Source: Cordilura impudica (lineage: Eukaryota; Arthropoda; Insecta; Diptera; Scathophagidae). Taken from it: DNA of 64,000 bases. The translations under genes were made by a program, and so were the position numbers. The stretch covers positions 85,050,965 to 85,114,964 of the forward strand of contig OY821520.1 of the NCBI GenBank assembly GCA_963682025.1. Reading direction: 5' to 3'. Position 1 is the first letter of the stretch, and each line of letters opens with the position of its first letter. This document shows positions 1-10,728 of this stretch, in pieces. The notes under the pieces were generated by a model. It had not been told where the DNA came from. It worked only from the letters and a program-made list of their open reading frames with translations, and made no database searches.

Positions 1-179
1 GAAATTATCAAGGATTTTGGGATAAAAGCATGCTGGGAAACTATTGCTGAACTCTAATACGTGAAACCGAACCAACAAAATACCAACGACGTTGAAATAA
101 CCCCATTCAATTTGGAAAATTTATTGATTTTTAAATAAACTAATGATTTTTTATGTAAAAAACGAATAAAAACGTTCTT

Positions 180-862
180 TGTGTATCTCGAAAACCTGGC
201 GTGATAGAGAAAAACCAATTACAGATTCGAATTCAGCCCACCAAATTACCCTAGAAAAGATATTTGGTTACTCCAGTTCAAAACCTTGTTGGCTAGTGAT
301 ATGTACCGTCTCCAATAAGGATATTGCAGAAGACTTCCATCAAAGTTTTCATATCGAACTTATCCTTCGTCCAGCCTTGAAATGCTACTTGCCCTCGAGG
401 GCTTCGTGTAGATCCACCGCTGCTAACCGTAAACATTATGGCTTGATTGTCGCAGTGAGTATAGAATTGACTCACTTTTCTACGTCTCTGTCTCTAGCCA
501 GGGATGCTCTTACAAATATAAGATCAACAATCGAACTGTAACAAGCTCTTCTAAACGTTTAGATGTTTCCTTTCTTTACGAGGACAACATCGAGCTTTGA
601 GATACCTTCCAGAAGAACTCTCCCTCTTCGTTAGTACCCTGGCTTCCCCAATCTATTGACCAAGCATTAAAATATCCTGCGATGATAACTGGTCTGGTTC
701 CTTATCAGTATAGGTATATATTTATGAATATGCCCCCAATTTTCGCCCTGACATAGCTCTGTTTTCACAAGCCCGCGCTGGTGCTCTACCTAATGTGTCT
801 TTTCTCCAAACGTTTTTGTCTAGGTTTTTATATTGCTCGCTTATTATAGCGACATCTGATTC
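180..862 (-). pseudogene. R1-like LINE, AP-endonuclease domain fragment
   Basis: Read on the minus strand across shifting frames, this encodes an apurinic-like endonuclease of a non-LTR retrotransposon. Visible landmarks are ESDVAIISEQY near 860, VIIAGYFNAWSIDWGSQGTN near 690-630, LDVVLVKKGN, TFRRACYSSIVDLIFVRAS and THCDNQAI (the usual S/T-H-x-D-H/N catalytic corner) near 450. A WWAEFES stretch typical of the linker after the endonuclease lies near 210-230. In the family this domain nicks target DNA for target-primed reverse transcription. At least one frameshift and several stops make it dead. The matching reverse transcriptase would lie to the left, outside the window. R1-clade assignment is from motif memory. 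The plus-strand open frame over the same bases is a shadow. Confidence 0.7.
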
Positions 863-1061
863 AATTTATGTCTGTCTGTCTGTCTGTCTTTATTTTTGTT
901 GTTTTTAAATTGGGATGCGTAATCTTCCAAAGACAAAAATGGTATTATTCAATATTATAATTCCTCGACCATTCTTCCCGAGGAAATGCTGATATGTATT
1001 ACTACGCGGGGCTCGTTAGTTCTTCAAGCTAGTCTTTTATTTTCAGTTATGGATGCTCTTA

Positions 1062-1364
1062 TTATGTTTCGCATATTCTCTTGTATGTGCGTAGCTTCTG
1101 GTCGATGGTGGTTATAAAGTTGCAAACCGAATACCAGTTTTCCTCTGATCTGAGCATTGCATTTATTAAGCGCTCGGGGTCTCTATTTTGATCAATCTCA
1201 TTGTTTACGATGCTTCTGTATTCCTTTAATTTTGGGCATTCAAGGACAACATATTCAACGTATTTCTGCATTTCTGGGCACCTATAGCACAGTGGTGAAT
1301 TGTCATTTCGGCACCTAAATATGTATCTTCCGAGCCTTCCATGACCGGTTAAAAGTTGTGTCAC
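1062..1364 (-). pseudogene. R1-like LINE, C-terminal zinc-knuckle fragment
   Basis: The peptide starts TQLLTGHGRLGRYIFRC and carries a Cys-rich segment (CYRCPEM ... LECPKL), the C-terminal zinc-knuckle region typical of R1-type ORF2 proteins. The segment just before it in the protein (ending NMNYYLT) is found 2.3 kb away at 3625-3897 on the same strand. The two join as ...YYLT|QLLTGHG..., so this is one gene split by later insertions. A short TGTC occurs at both edges of the inserted block and could be a target duplication. The fragment ends with a stop at 1062. Confidence 0.7.
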
Positions 1365-1850
1365 TTCCTAATATTTGTTACTATTTTAAAAGTCAACCTT
1401 CCTTTGTCTGTCGGTCTGTCTCTCTGTCTGTCTGTCTATCTGTGGCTCCACGATATCTTCCCCTTACCATCCTGGTGACTCCTTACCATTTAATCAATAC
1501 GGGTGGTTATCTAACGGTCTTGTTATCATAATGTATCCTAGTGCCACATCCTACAAGAAGATTAGGGATTCGGTGTTCTGTGACATCTGTCCTTCATGAT
1601 GCGATAAATAAATATGTCCCACCACTTCCAAGTTTCTTTCGACTTAAACATTTCATCCACACTATTTTCAGGTGTTAATTCATTTCTTATCATTTAAATT
1701 AAATTATCTACCTCTGCTTCGCACGCCTTGCAGTTACCTACTTCCTTAATTCTGTGGTCACAAGTATTAAGCGCCTAGTCGTGCTTTCGAGAAAACTAAC
1801 ATTTTATATAAATGTAATGGGGTTTCAGTACGACTTAGATCAGTTTATTT
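1365..1850. other. Non-coding insert within the LINE
   Basis: This belongs to the block that splits the LINE coding sequence. It begins with a degenerate TCTG-rich stretch (about 1400-1440) like the (GTCY)n cores of the DINE family. I recognise nothing else and see no credible reading frame. Confidence 0.4.
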
Positions 1851-2232
1851 TTAAACTCTTTCTTTTAACTCATACTCTCTGTCTGTCTGTCTGTCTGTCG
1901 TGTGGCAATCCCATTCCCCCTTATCCAATTGATCTGAAACTTGGCTCATAGTCTTGTTGTGATTACAGATTAATTTTGGTGTAGTCATGCACAGTCACGC
2001 ACAGTTACGGAGTGATTTAAAATCCAGTTCCACTTATACGATCAAACTGAAACTTGGTAGATAGATTTGCTGTGAAAAAAGATAAACTTTGACATAGTCA
2101 CGCACTGCATGGAGTGATTTAAACCCCATTTCTCCTCATCCAATCGATCTTTAACTTTGTCCATAGACATGTTGTGAGAGCGATTCAAAACTCATATGTT
2201 TAAGTTAAGAAAGAGTTTTAATAAAAACTTTG
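1851..2232 (+). repeat. Fold-back repeat with CACGCACAGTCACGG units, copy A
   Basis: Inverted ends are visible: TTAAACTCTTTCTTTTAAC at the left and, read from the other strand, TTAAAACTCTTTCTTAAC at the right. Inside are a short (TGTC)n tract and about three imperfect tandem units. Each unit contains 'catagtcacgcacagtcacggagtgattt', then a 'cccatttcccctcatccaatcgatctgaaacttgg'-like segment (described here in part only). Related copies lie at 3885-4270 and 19915-20690. It has no coding capacity. It resembles a MITE or fold-back element; the class is not assigned. Confidence 0.6.
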
Positions 2233-2264
2233 CTTTTATGGGTTAGATTATTATTAACTTTTTA

Positions 2265-2373
2265 AAAAAACATTGTTAGAGAAATGTGGGATTTCACGTA
2301 AATATAAAGTTTTGTTAGTAGAATATGATAGCATACAAAACTCAAATCGCTCTTAAGTCGACTTAGGTAGCTA
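2265..2373 (+). repeat. Unclassified repeat; target of the mariner insertion
   Basis: About 105 bp match, in reverse complement, the segment at 35815-35945 (shared blocks GTTAGAGAAATG, TTTCACGTAAATATA, AACTCAAATC and CTTAAGTCG). The copy here is interrupted at its right edge by the mariner at 2374. The copy at 35.8 kb has no mariner and serves as a nearby uninterrupted relative. Confidence 0.55.
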
Positions 2374-3596
2374 AAGGGTGATTTTATAAGAGCTATAGGA
2401 AAGTTTTCCATGAAATCTTTATTTGAATCGATAGTACGGTCCATATAATTTAATGTTTGAAGATTATTTCATGCAAATGTTGACCGTGACTGCGCCTCAA
2501 ATGGTCCATCCGCTTAATCCAATTTTGGCATACTCTTTCCAACATTTCGGCCGGTATCTCACGAATAAATGCTTCAATGTTGTCTTCCAAACATTGCCCC
2601 ACAAAAAATAGTCTAAAGGCGCTAAATCGCACGATCTAGGCGGCCAATTGACCGGTCCCGAACGTGAAATAAAATGTTCACCGAACTCGCCTCTCAATAA
2701 GTCCATTGTTGCGCGTGCTGTGTGGCATGTGGCACCGTCGTGTTGGATCCACATGTCATGCAAGTCAAGCTATTGCATTTTGGGCAAAAAAAAGTTGAAT
2801 ATCATCTCTCGGTAGCGCTCACCATTCACAGTTCCGTTACGATTCGCATCATCTTTGAAGAAGTACGGTCCAATGATGCCACCAGCCCATAAACCGCACC
2901 AAACTGTGATTTTTTCTGGATGCATTGGTAGCTCTTCCGGCTGATATTCACTCCAAAATCGACAATTCTGCTTATTTACGTACCCATTGAGCCAAAAATG
3001 AGGTTCGTCGCTGAACACAATTTTTCGGTAAAAAAAGTGGATCTTCGGCCAACTTTCCAAGAGCCCATTCACCAAAAACTCTACGTTGCGGTAGGTCGTT
3101 CGGCTTCAATTCTTGCACCAGCTGTATTTTGAAAGGCTTCACACCTAAATTCTTCCGCAAAATTTTCCACGTTGTTGAGTAACAGAGGCCCAATTGCTGC
3201 GAACGGCGACGAATCGATAATTGATGATCATCATTAACACTGGCCGATACAGCTGCGATATTTTCTTCAGTTCGCACTCTACGTAAGCGTGTTGGTGGTT
3301 TAATGTCCAACAATGTAAATTTGGTGCGAAATTTAGTCACAATAGCCCGAATAGCCGCTTCAGTGGGTCGATTAAACTGACCATAAAATGGAAGAAGCAC
3401 GCGATGAACTTTCTTAACAGAGCACGCATTTTGATAATAAAATTCAATAACTTGCAAGCGTTGTTCGTTTGTAAGACGATTCATGGTTAAATTATAGACC
3501 AAACGGAAGATTTTTGACAATGAAACAAAACACGAAACGTGCGTCAGCTGTTTAAACCAGTGTTGCCAAAAAGATAATAGCTAAAAAATCACCCTT
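2374..3596 (-). mobile_element. Mariner-like element (DD41D), copy 1
   Basis: A complete element by its ends. The left terminus AAGGGTGATTTTATAAGAGC and the right terminus (read inverted AAGGGTGATTTTTTAGC) form imperfect inverted repeats. The element is bounded by TA on both sides (2372-2373 and 3597-3598), the standard Tc1/mariner target duplication. Length is about 1.22 kb. It sits inside a block that itself interrupts an R1-like LINE, so it is among the youngest layers here. It carries the transposase pseudogene at 2450-3484. Confidence 0.88.
2450..3484 (-). pseudogene. Mariner DD41D transposase, frameshifted
   Basis: Start chosen at MNRLTNEQRLQVIEFYYQNA, a typical N-terminal helix-turn-helix. 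The order is HTH, a second HTH (STTWKILRKNLGV), then the catalytic core. The core has IVFSDEPHFWLNG (first Asp), MHPEKITVWCGLWAG, HDGATCHTARATMDLL (second Asp) and RSCDLAPLDYFLWG (third Asp). I count 41 residues between the second and third aspartates, which fits the DD41D (rosa) group. A frameshift near 3060 (after KLAEDPLF), a stop after FLPKMQ near 2770 and another shift near 2600 inactivate it. About 345 codons overall, normal for mariner. The C-terminus ends HEIIFKH. Confidence 0.9.
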
Positions 3597-3624
3597 TATT
3601 TAGGCAACCACATTCTGTCATTAG

Positions 3625-3897
3625 CTATGTCAGATAATAGTTCATGTTACCGTGTCTTTTCTCCACCCATTTGGTAATATTCGTTATTAGCCTATAGGTC
3701 CATCCATCTTTATCGTCTCTTTCCCAGCGTTCTTGACATTGCCTCAATAACGTTGTTCGTGCTTCTCTTTTAGCAATATCAGAAACTGTAGTATCTCCTG
3801 GAAGCATGTGTGACTTGTACCAGATTTCAGCTCTTTTTTTAAGTAGTAGATCTACCGAAGGAATTCCAACTAGATCACGGAGTGATCTATATGTCAT
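3625..3897 (-). pseudogene. R1-like LINE, region before the zinc knuckle
   Basis: The peptide runs YRSLRDLVGIPSVDLLLKK ... WTYRLITNITKWVEKRHG ... NMNYYLT. The W-T-x-R-L-I ... W ... R-H-G-x-x-N-Y-Y-L-T signature is the conserved stretch upstream of the C-terminal knuckle in R1-type LINEs. It continues into the piece at 1062-1364. Its upstream edge abuts a fold-back repeat at a shared CACGGAGTGATCTA-like sequence, so the exact junction is ambiguous. Confidence 0.75.
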
Positions 3898-4270
3898 TTC
3901 CCCTCATCCGATCGATCTGAAACTTGGTCCATACACTTGCTGTGAAAAAAAGATTAACTATGACTTAGTCACGCATAGTCAAGTCACGCATGGTCACGGA
4001 GAGATTTAAAACGGATTTCCCTCATCCAATCAATCTGAAACTTTGTCGATATACTTGCTGTAAAGAAAGATTAACTTCGACATAGTCACGCACAGTCACG
4101 GAGTGATTTTAACCCCATTTCCCCTCAACTAATCAATCTGAAACTTGGTCCATAGACTTGTTGTGACCAAAGATTAATTTTAAAATAGTCACGCAAAGTC
4201 ACGCACAGTCACGGAGAGATTCAAAACTCATATGCATAAGGAACGAAAGAGTTTTAATAAAAACTTTCTT
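3885..4270 (+). repeat. Fold-back repeat with CACGCACAGTCACGG units, copy B
   Basis: About three tandem units related to 1851-2232, ending in the same right arm (GAAAGAGTTTTAATAAAAAC). The left arm is missing where the repeat meets the LINE fragment. The repeat sits between two pieces of the same LINE, and roughly 150 codons of LINE sequence are absent here. Confidence 0.55.
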
Positions 4271-4388
4271 TTTATCGGTTGGATTATTGTAATGTATAAC
4301 ACTATTTATAAATCTTCTAGTGGACTCTCTCGGTCCTCTTGTGCTGTTTGAATTTCAGTTCGTCATTCAATTTTATACCTAGGTATCA

Positions 4389-4793
4389 TCAACTACGACC
4401 GAAATTTTCGCTATTATTCCTTATTTGCAGTTTTGGCATATTAAACACTCTGCGATCTGTGACCAATATTGCTTCCGTTTTAGCCGAGGCTAACTTTAGA
4501 CCATTTGCATCTAGCCATTTATTACTGAGACTATCGTTTGCCAAGATCTCTATCATCTGCGGTAGAGTGTGTGGCACGATCAAAGCAATATCGTCAGCAT
4601 AAACGATTATCTTAGCTCCGTTTTGTAAACTCATGTTGGGTAGAACTAATCCCTGTGACACACCTACTGAAACAATATATTCCTTCATTCCGACATCAGT
4701 TTGATATGTGAGGATTCGTCTGCACAAATAATATACCACTACATTGCACAGGGAAGCATTTATGAGAGCATCAAGTGCAACCTTCCATTTCAC
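4389..4793 (-). pseudogene. R1-like LINE reverse transcriptase core fragment
   Basis: Contains VGVSQGLVLP (the usual G-V-P-Q-G-S block, slightly altered) and the polymerase active-site box YADDIALIV, followed by WLDANGLKLASAKTEAILV. This is the palm of a non-LTR reverse transcriptase. It is on the same strand as, and in the right order with, the pieces at 3625-3897 and 1062-1364, so all three are read as one broken element. Truncated on both sides. The 5' side abuts a TCTG-rich DINE fragment. Confidence 0.85.
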
Positions 4794-4811
4794 TGTATTA
4801 AAATTTTTTTT

Positions 4812-5022
4812 TACGCCTAAAGTCTGTCTATTTGTCTGTCAGTCTGTCTGTGTGACTGTTTGTTTTCGTCTGTCTGTCTGTCCGTCCTTCCATCCATCTG
4901 TATTTCCATGTAAAAATTTATCTATTGGCTCAGCAAAATAAGATCCAAGACCCTCTTTTGGAATGCTTGATATAGAGTATTGAATAGTCGGTCTAGATCG
5001 ACTATAATATTCTTACTTGTTT
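4812..5022 (-). repeat. DINE-1-like fragment (3' end)
   Basis: A (GTCY)-type tract at 4820-4905 is followed by the family's terminal hairpin in the form TAGTCGGTCTAGATCGACTA at 4986-5005, then TCTTACTTGTT. This is the short 3' part of the element family described at 61723-62511. Confidence 0.6.
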
Positions 5023-6668
5023 TTGTTTTTTAAATCTATAAATCGTACATCCCATAAATCACACCATACGAAATTCAAGTTGAGGTAATACTGGAAGTTT
5101 GTGTGGTGGTAGTCGAAAGTATTGAAATAATATTTAAATTCAATTAAAAATAATTACATGGCTTAACGTGATTATGGGCAATTATTATGTAATACATACT
5201 TTGTACGCTTGCTGATATGCCTAAAGTAATGAACCCGCAAAACTTGTCATAAAATCAAAAAACATTTTTTTCAATGAACAACAAACAAACAAACCAGTAA
5301 AATTATCAACAACAAAAATTCATTCATAAACAAAAAAAAGTCAGTCATTCACTAAACAAATTCATACGTTGGCGTAAGCTTCATTTAAATAAATTCTAAA
5401 AGATAAATTGAAAAATTCATGACAACAACAATACAAAAAAAAAAAAACTAGATACAAATTATATAAACAGACACACTTTAGGTTTTTTATATATATATTT
5501 TTTTAATGCAATAAATCTTAAAAAATTGATTTCGTTAATGAAAAAAAAAGTTGAGAATAAAACGAAAATGCATCTAGTTGCCACCCATGTTTAACATCAA
5601 CGATTTAAATTGTTTAAAGTGAACAAATTGTTTAACACAATCAGCGTCAGATGTGAAAAACATGAATTTATTTCAATTAACTTGCAACAAATAATAATAA
5701 ATCCGTGTCATTGATTAAATTTTGTTTTCATTGCACATATGGACGGACAGCTAGCTCTTGGAACGAATAATTCGATACAATGTGTAATGCGATAATGAAG
5801 TAACAGAACGAACTGTAGAACTCTTTGAATTCAAGCATAATTTTTCGGCACATTATCTTTATGCACATACCCCATAAAGTCTACGTTCACCTTACAAATT
5901 TGTATAAGTTATATAAAAGCACAATATAAATATGTAATCAATTTTATTTTCTTACTTTTTTGATTACATTCTTTATCTGAAAAAGCAAAAATTCTAAATC
6001 CAAATTCCGCTCTTCATTTTCGTATAATGGCATGTAAGTGTTACAACAAATAAATATGGCAACCAAAAAGTGTGGGTTCAGCCCTAAATTAAATTACAAA
6101 AGCTTTAGAAATAATGAAGAAAATTTAAATTTAATAATAAGTTGGAGAGCCAAAGTGTTTTGGGACTTCATTCGGCATGTTTGTCATTCAAATGGCCAAC
6201 TTTTCTGTTTCCGCAGCTAAAATCTTTATCACGTTTTCTACATAAACACAGAAAAAGAATTGGTTGGAATTCAGTTGCTACTAGAAAAATTTAATTAGAC
6301 AATGAACATTTTTAATGCAATTATTTGATATTTTGAAATAAAATTTAATGCCTTTATAAACCACCTTATAAACTTAATTGTAATAAAAGGAAATTTAATT
6401 CAATTTACCAATTTATACAATTTATTAATTCGAATAAGAGAACAAATATAAATTCATTATATTATGCTTCAATCCTAAATATTGGTGATTGCAACAACTA
6501 ATTCAATTATACCCAAATATTTTTTCATAAAATGAGTTACAAGACTTTGTTTGTTACCTATTGACTTGTTTTCGAATTTATAACCGAATGGAAAATACAT
6601 ATTATTTTGTAAATACCAATAAAATATAATTAAATGATAAATCCAACCGAATATTTATATATTTGTTC
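5023..6668. other. AT-rich non-coding stretch
   Basis: I see no coding similarity, terminal repeats or RNA gene in these 1.6 kb. Only homopolymer runs and scattered ACAA-rich sequence are visible (5270-5340). A 60-codon open frame near 6038 has no recognisable features. Confidence 0.4.
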
Positions 6669-9600
6669 CAGTAAGAGTGTTAAATTCGGCTGTGCCGAAT
6701 CTTTGATACCCTCCACCTCAGTTTGAGTATTGATAATAAATGTAAACAAAATATTGGAAAAATATGCATCCGTTTCCTATATGCATGCGTTTCCGGTTAT
6801 ATGACATAACTTCTCGTTTAATTTAGTTTTTGCTAATTAAATAGCTCGCCCTAACCTCCATCGCAAAGGTAATGGTTGTGTAGGGTGGCTATATGCATTA
6901 AATCGTGCTAATTGGAGATGGCTGTATAGTTTCTTTTAACTGGCGAAATATTTTTTCATTGCGGCCATATAGGTCGGATGGAGTAACAAAATAATAACCA
7001 AAAAAAAAGCTCTCTCAATTTTTTTATTAAAATATTGCCATATTTGGAAAACATAGAGAATAAATTTATAATAATAAATAATTAAATTAGGGATGCCAAA
7101 CGCAAAAAACCAAATGTCCCAAGCATTTTAAATAAAATTATTTGTTATCTTTATTTTCTGAAAAACTTCAAATATTCATCCAAAAAAAAATTGTGAATTA
7201 TAATATGTATAAATAACATTCTCATCAAATTGCGTTTATTTATGTAACAATTTTTATGTTCGCAATTCTTAAATATCATTTGAGGTTTTCTAAAATTCAT
7301 TGAATTTAAATTAATGTTTTCTGTAGTGCGAATTCAACGATCCGACAGAATTTCAACGATCCGACAATCGCAAAATATATCGACAGCTATTGTTGTTTGC
7401 ACTGAGGATTAAGTGATTCACCAAGTACACACATCTTAACGACAGTCGACAAATCTATTTTTCTATTTATTTAAATTGTAAACGAGTGGCATCTCTGTTA
7501 AAATAAGCGAAAAACACAAAGAAGAATAGAAAAATACAAATTATTTGAAAATGAAATAATGAATTGAATATGCTATTTAATTTTTTTTATTTACATAAAA
7601 AAGTTTTTTAATTAAAGCAAAATATTTTCACTATTTTATGATTTTTTTTATGTATGACAACATTTCAACCTAAAAATTTAAGTTTTTATCGATTGAATAA
7701 ACAACACAAAAATGGTTGTCATTTAGATAACAACAACAGCTGACTTTAACAATAGCGAATATCGTTTAAAATTTTTACTGATAATTTTGCTTTTCTTTTT
7801 TAACGATTCGACAGTCGTTAAAAGAAGTTACTGGAAAGCTATTAATTTCTCCTGAATGCCAACATTTTTTTTTTTAATGTAAACATTTTTTAAATGTAAA
7901 CATATTTGGTGTTTGTTTTGGAATTTCAATTTGTGTTTAACGAATAAAATTTATATGTATATTAAAGATGCAATTGATGTCTTCTAAATTTAAAATTATT
8001 ATTTCCGACGTTTTGATATGATTTTCTGAAATTCAGTTAATATTTTCTAATTTATAATTGGAAATTTTAATTGCAGTTTTTAGAATTGATATTTTCTAAA
8101 ATTTGAATGGAAAATTTAAAAAGTGCAATTTTGTATTTATGTGAATAATAATGCTTTAGTAATTATAAACAATTTTTAAAAATTAGATGTAATCGCAATC
8201 AGATATTTTGTAGGTAAAGCAGAATAACAGTTCTATATAACTATGTAGAACTGTTTTGAAAGCAAAAAACTCATTGCTGAACTCGGTAACTCTATTTCGT
8301 AAAGACAACAAAAAGTTAACATGCCAAACTTATGTTCATATTTGTAAAAGAATAATGAAAAAACGTATGAAATAAAAGACCAGCCCGCGTATACTCTTAA
8401 CATTGTTCTGTATGATATCTATTTGAAAATATTGACATTCATGTTAAAATAGAAATAACAATTGCAAAGCTAATTAGAACAAAAATTGTGGCGCCATCTA
8501 CTGTGGCATGGTCACGCTGAGCAAAATGAAGTGATACTCTGTTAGTACAAAAGAAATGTATTTTCCCCACAACAAAATATTGCAGAATTTTATGTAAAAA
8601 AAAATTATATACCGATTTATTTCTAACATGCAGTTATTGTGGATATACATACATATGTAGAATATATGTATATAGAATATATGTATACATATATAGAATA
8701 TATGTATGTACATATATTATTTGTATTATTTAATATGTGTATGGATGTATATGTAAATATTACACACAAAAAATACATAAAACGTTATTTTTGTGTTTAT
8801 CTCTTTAAATAAATTAATACATAATTTTGTTTTTGCTAAATTTACATTGTTTTTTTTTTATTAACAACTAGGTATTTTAGCATTATTTGCTTTAGATGTT
8901 GGTGAATTTTCCCTTTATATTAACTCGTAGTGTCTGCTTGTCGAAAAAATTTTGGATCGATTTTAACCCCTTTCCCGTGACCCAATCGATCTGAAACTTT
9001 GCAGGCAGGCTCGTGGCAATGACAGAAATGATCTCGTAAATTTTTTTTGTGATGCCAAAACAATGGAAACTTTTAAATTTTTCTACCAGAGTTGATAAAA
9101 AAAATGTACAAAGGGTTAGTTTTTATTATATTATTACCACAACGACCACAAAAACAACAAGTCCAGCTATGACAACAATATAACATTTAGAATAACAACA
9201 AGAACACTATAGAAACATCATATTTTTCATTTTTTTTTTACTTTTTCAGAGATTTCCCTGGATCTGTTCCACCGATTTTAATGATTTTTGAAATAGAAAT
9301 CTTCCCATGAATTTGGAGAATCATTCTCACTAAAAATGATCACCTTAGCTATCCTGTTGACGGCTTGATCGTGACAAGAACAACATAGAAAATTATATTT
9401 TTTCAATACTTTTTTTAGTTCTTCATTCAAATCTCGGGCCCTAATCGACCGATTTGTACGATTTTAAATAGCAAACTTTTCAGGATGTTAATGAATCATT
9501 TTTTATGTCAGCGAGCACCCTAGCTGCCCGATTGATGCCGCCATCTTGATTTCCACAGACGGACAGACGGACATCGCTATATCAACTCCGGTTGTTATAA

Positions 9601-9710
9601 GGATCACAAATATATATATTTTATGGGGTCCAAAATTTTTTTTCTAATTATTACAAACGGAATGACAAACTTATATATACCCTCTGCACACTGGAGAGTG
9701 GAGGGATAAA
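6669..9710 (-). repeat. 3-kb DINE-like element, copy A
   Basis: Starts (3' end) with GTAAGAGTG and the palindromic ATTCGGCTGTGCCGAAT hairpin, then GATACCCTCCACCTC. It ends (5' end) near the hairpin formed by TATACCCTC and its inverted partner at 9678-9710. It has a short GTCY-type tract (9560-9575). The whole stretch matches 30271-33425 in reverse complement, including 'ggcgccatctactgtggca' near 8490 and 'gatccgacaatcgcaaaat' near 7357. I see no conserved open frame between the two copies, so it appears non-autonomous. Its architecture (subterminal ATACCCT inverted repeats, 3' hairpin, TTACTTGTT-like end) is shared with the smaller DINE copies. Confidence 0.75.
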
Positions 9711-10728
9711 AAATAAATAAACCCAAAAGAACTTAAAACAATATTTGAAAGCTTTATAAGATGTGCAACATTCGTACATGCGAAAGAAATAAGAAAACTT
9801 CTTTCGTACCAACGAACTTTTAAAATTGTACTTTTTCGACCCCAATAAAAAATAAAGTCAAATTTTTTTATTTTTTTTTTAATTTTTTATACATTTTTAG
9901 AAATTAAAATTAAAACAAAACCTATTTAAAATTCATTTTTAAAAGTAATACATATATAGATAAAAACCAACTTATTCATACATATGGGGCGTTTCATGTC
10001 AAGTAACCCAACTTTTGAAACCGATGTCTTCCGATCGGGATGAAATTTGCACCAAGGTTAGTCCTATTGGATAGTACCTTAGACACAATTTTTCAACAAG
10101 ATCGGTCAAGAACTCTTTGAGTTAGAGGGGGGCACAATTTGACATTTTGGCCAAACAGGTGTTTTTTCTCATTCATGTAACTTTTTACCTATTGTTCTTA
10201 GCACAATTTGTTCCTAACTGTTTAGATAGCTATTTCTTGAATCTTTTGGAAAAAAAGAATTAAAAAAATGTTGTGACTTTTTTTGCAAAATCAAAAATTT
10301 TTTGACTTTTTTTTTTTCAAAAAACGCCGTTTGTTTGCTCAAAACAAAGCTTATTTTTTTTTTCTTCAAGAGCTTTTTGGTCGCTTAGTGGGATGCGAGT
10401 GGGATATCTATAAAAAAAATGTTTTGTGACTCAAGAAAAGGTTTTCTCAATTTTTAGCATATTCACTATTTTGAAATTTTGCCTTTTTGTGTGTAAGTTT
10501 TCTAAAACCTTACAAATAAAACTTATACTGAGAAACTAGACAAATTAACCTTTCCGATGGTATTTAAAATTTCATACCTTCGATACTGTAACACCCGCAA
10601 TATGTTAACCTCAGGAAAAAAAATCACTTTTTTCTATATAAATGTTGAAAAATTATTTTTTTTATTTATTTATAATAATAATAAAATTAATATATAATAA
10701 TAATAATAAAAAATCAATGCGAGTCCGA
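9711..10728. other. Non-coding; unclassified repeat-like sequence
   Basis: Contains a segment (about 9985-10600) beginning 'gggcgtttcatgtcaagta', which looks like unclassified interspersed-repeat sequence. I find no matching inverted end in the window and no coding sequence. Confidence 0.35.

Noticed and set aside
1..60. Plus-strand peptide IIKDFGIKACWETIAEL as LINE linker sequence
   Set aside because: Vague resemblance only, and on the opposite strand to the adjacent LINE fragment.
179..541. 120-codon plus-strand open frame
   Set aside because: Shadow of the LINE endonuclease on the minus strand, which shows recognisable motifs.
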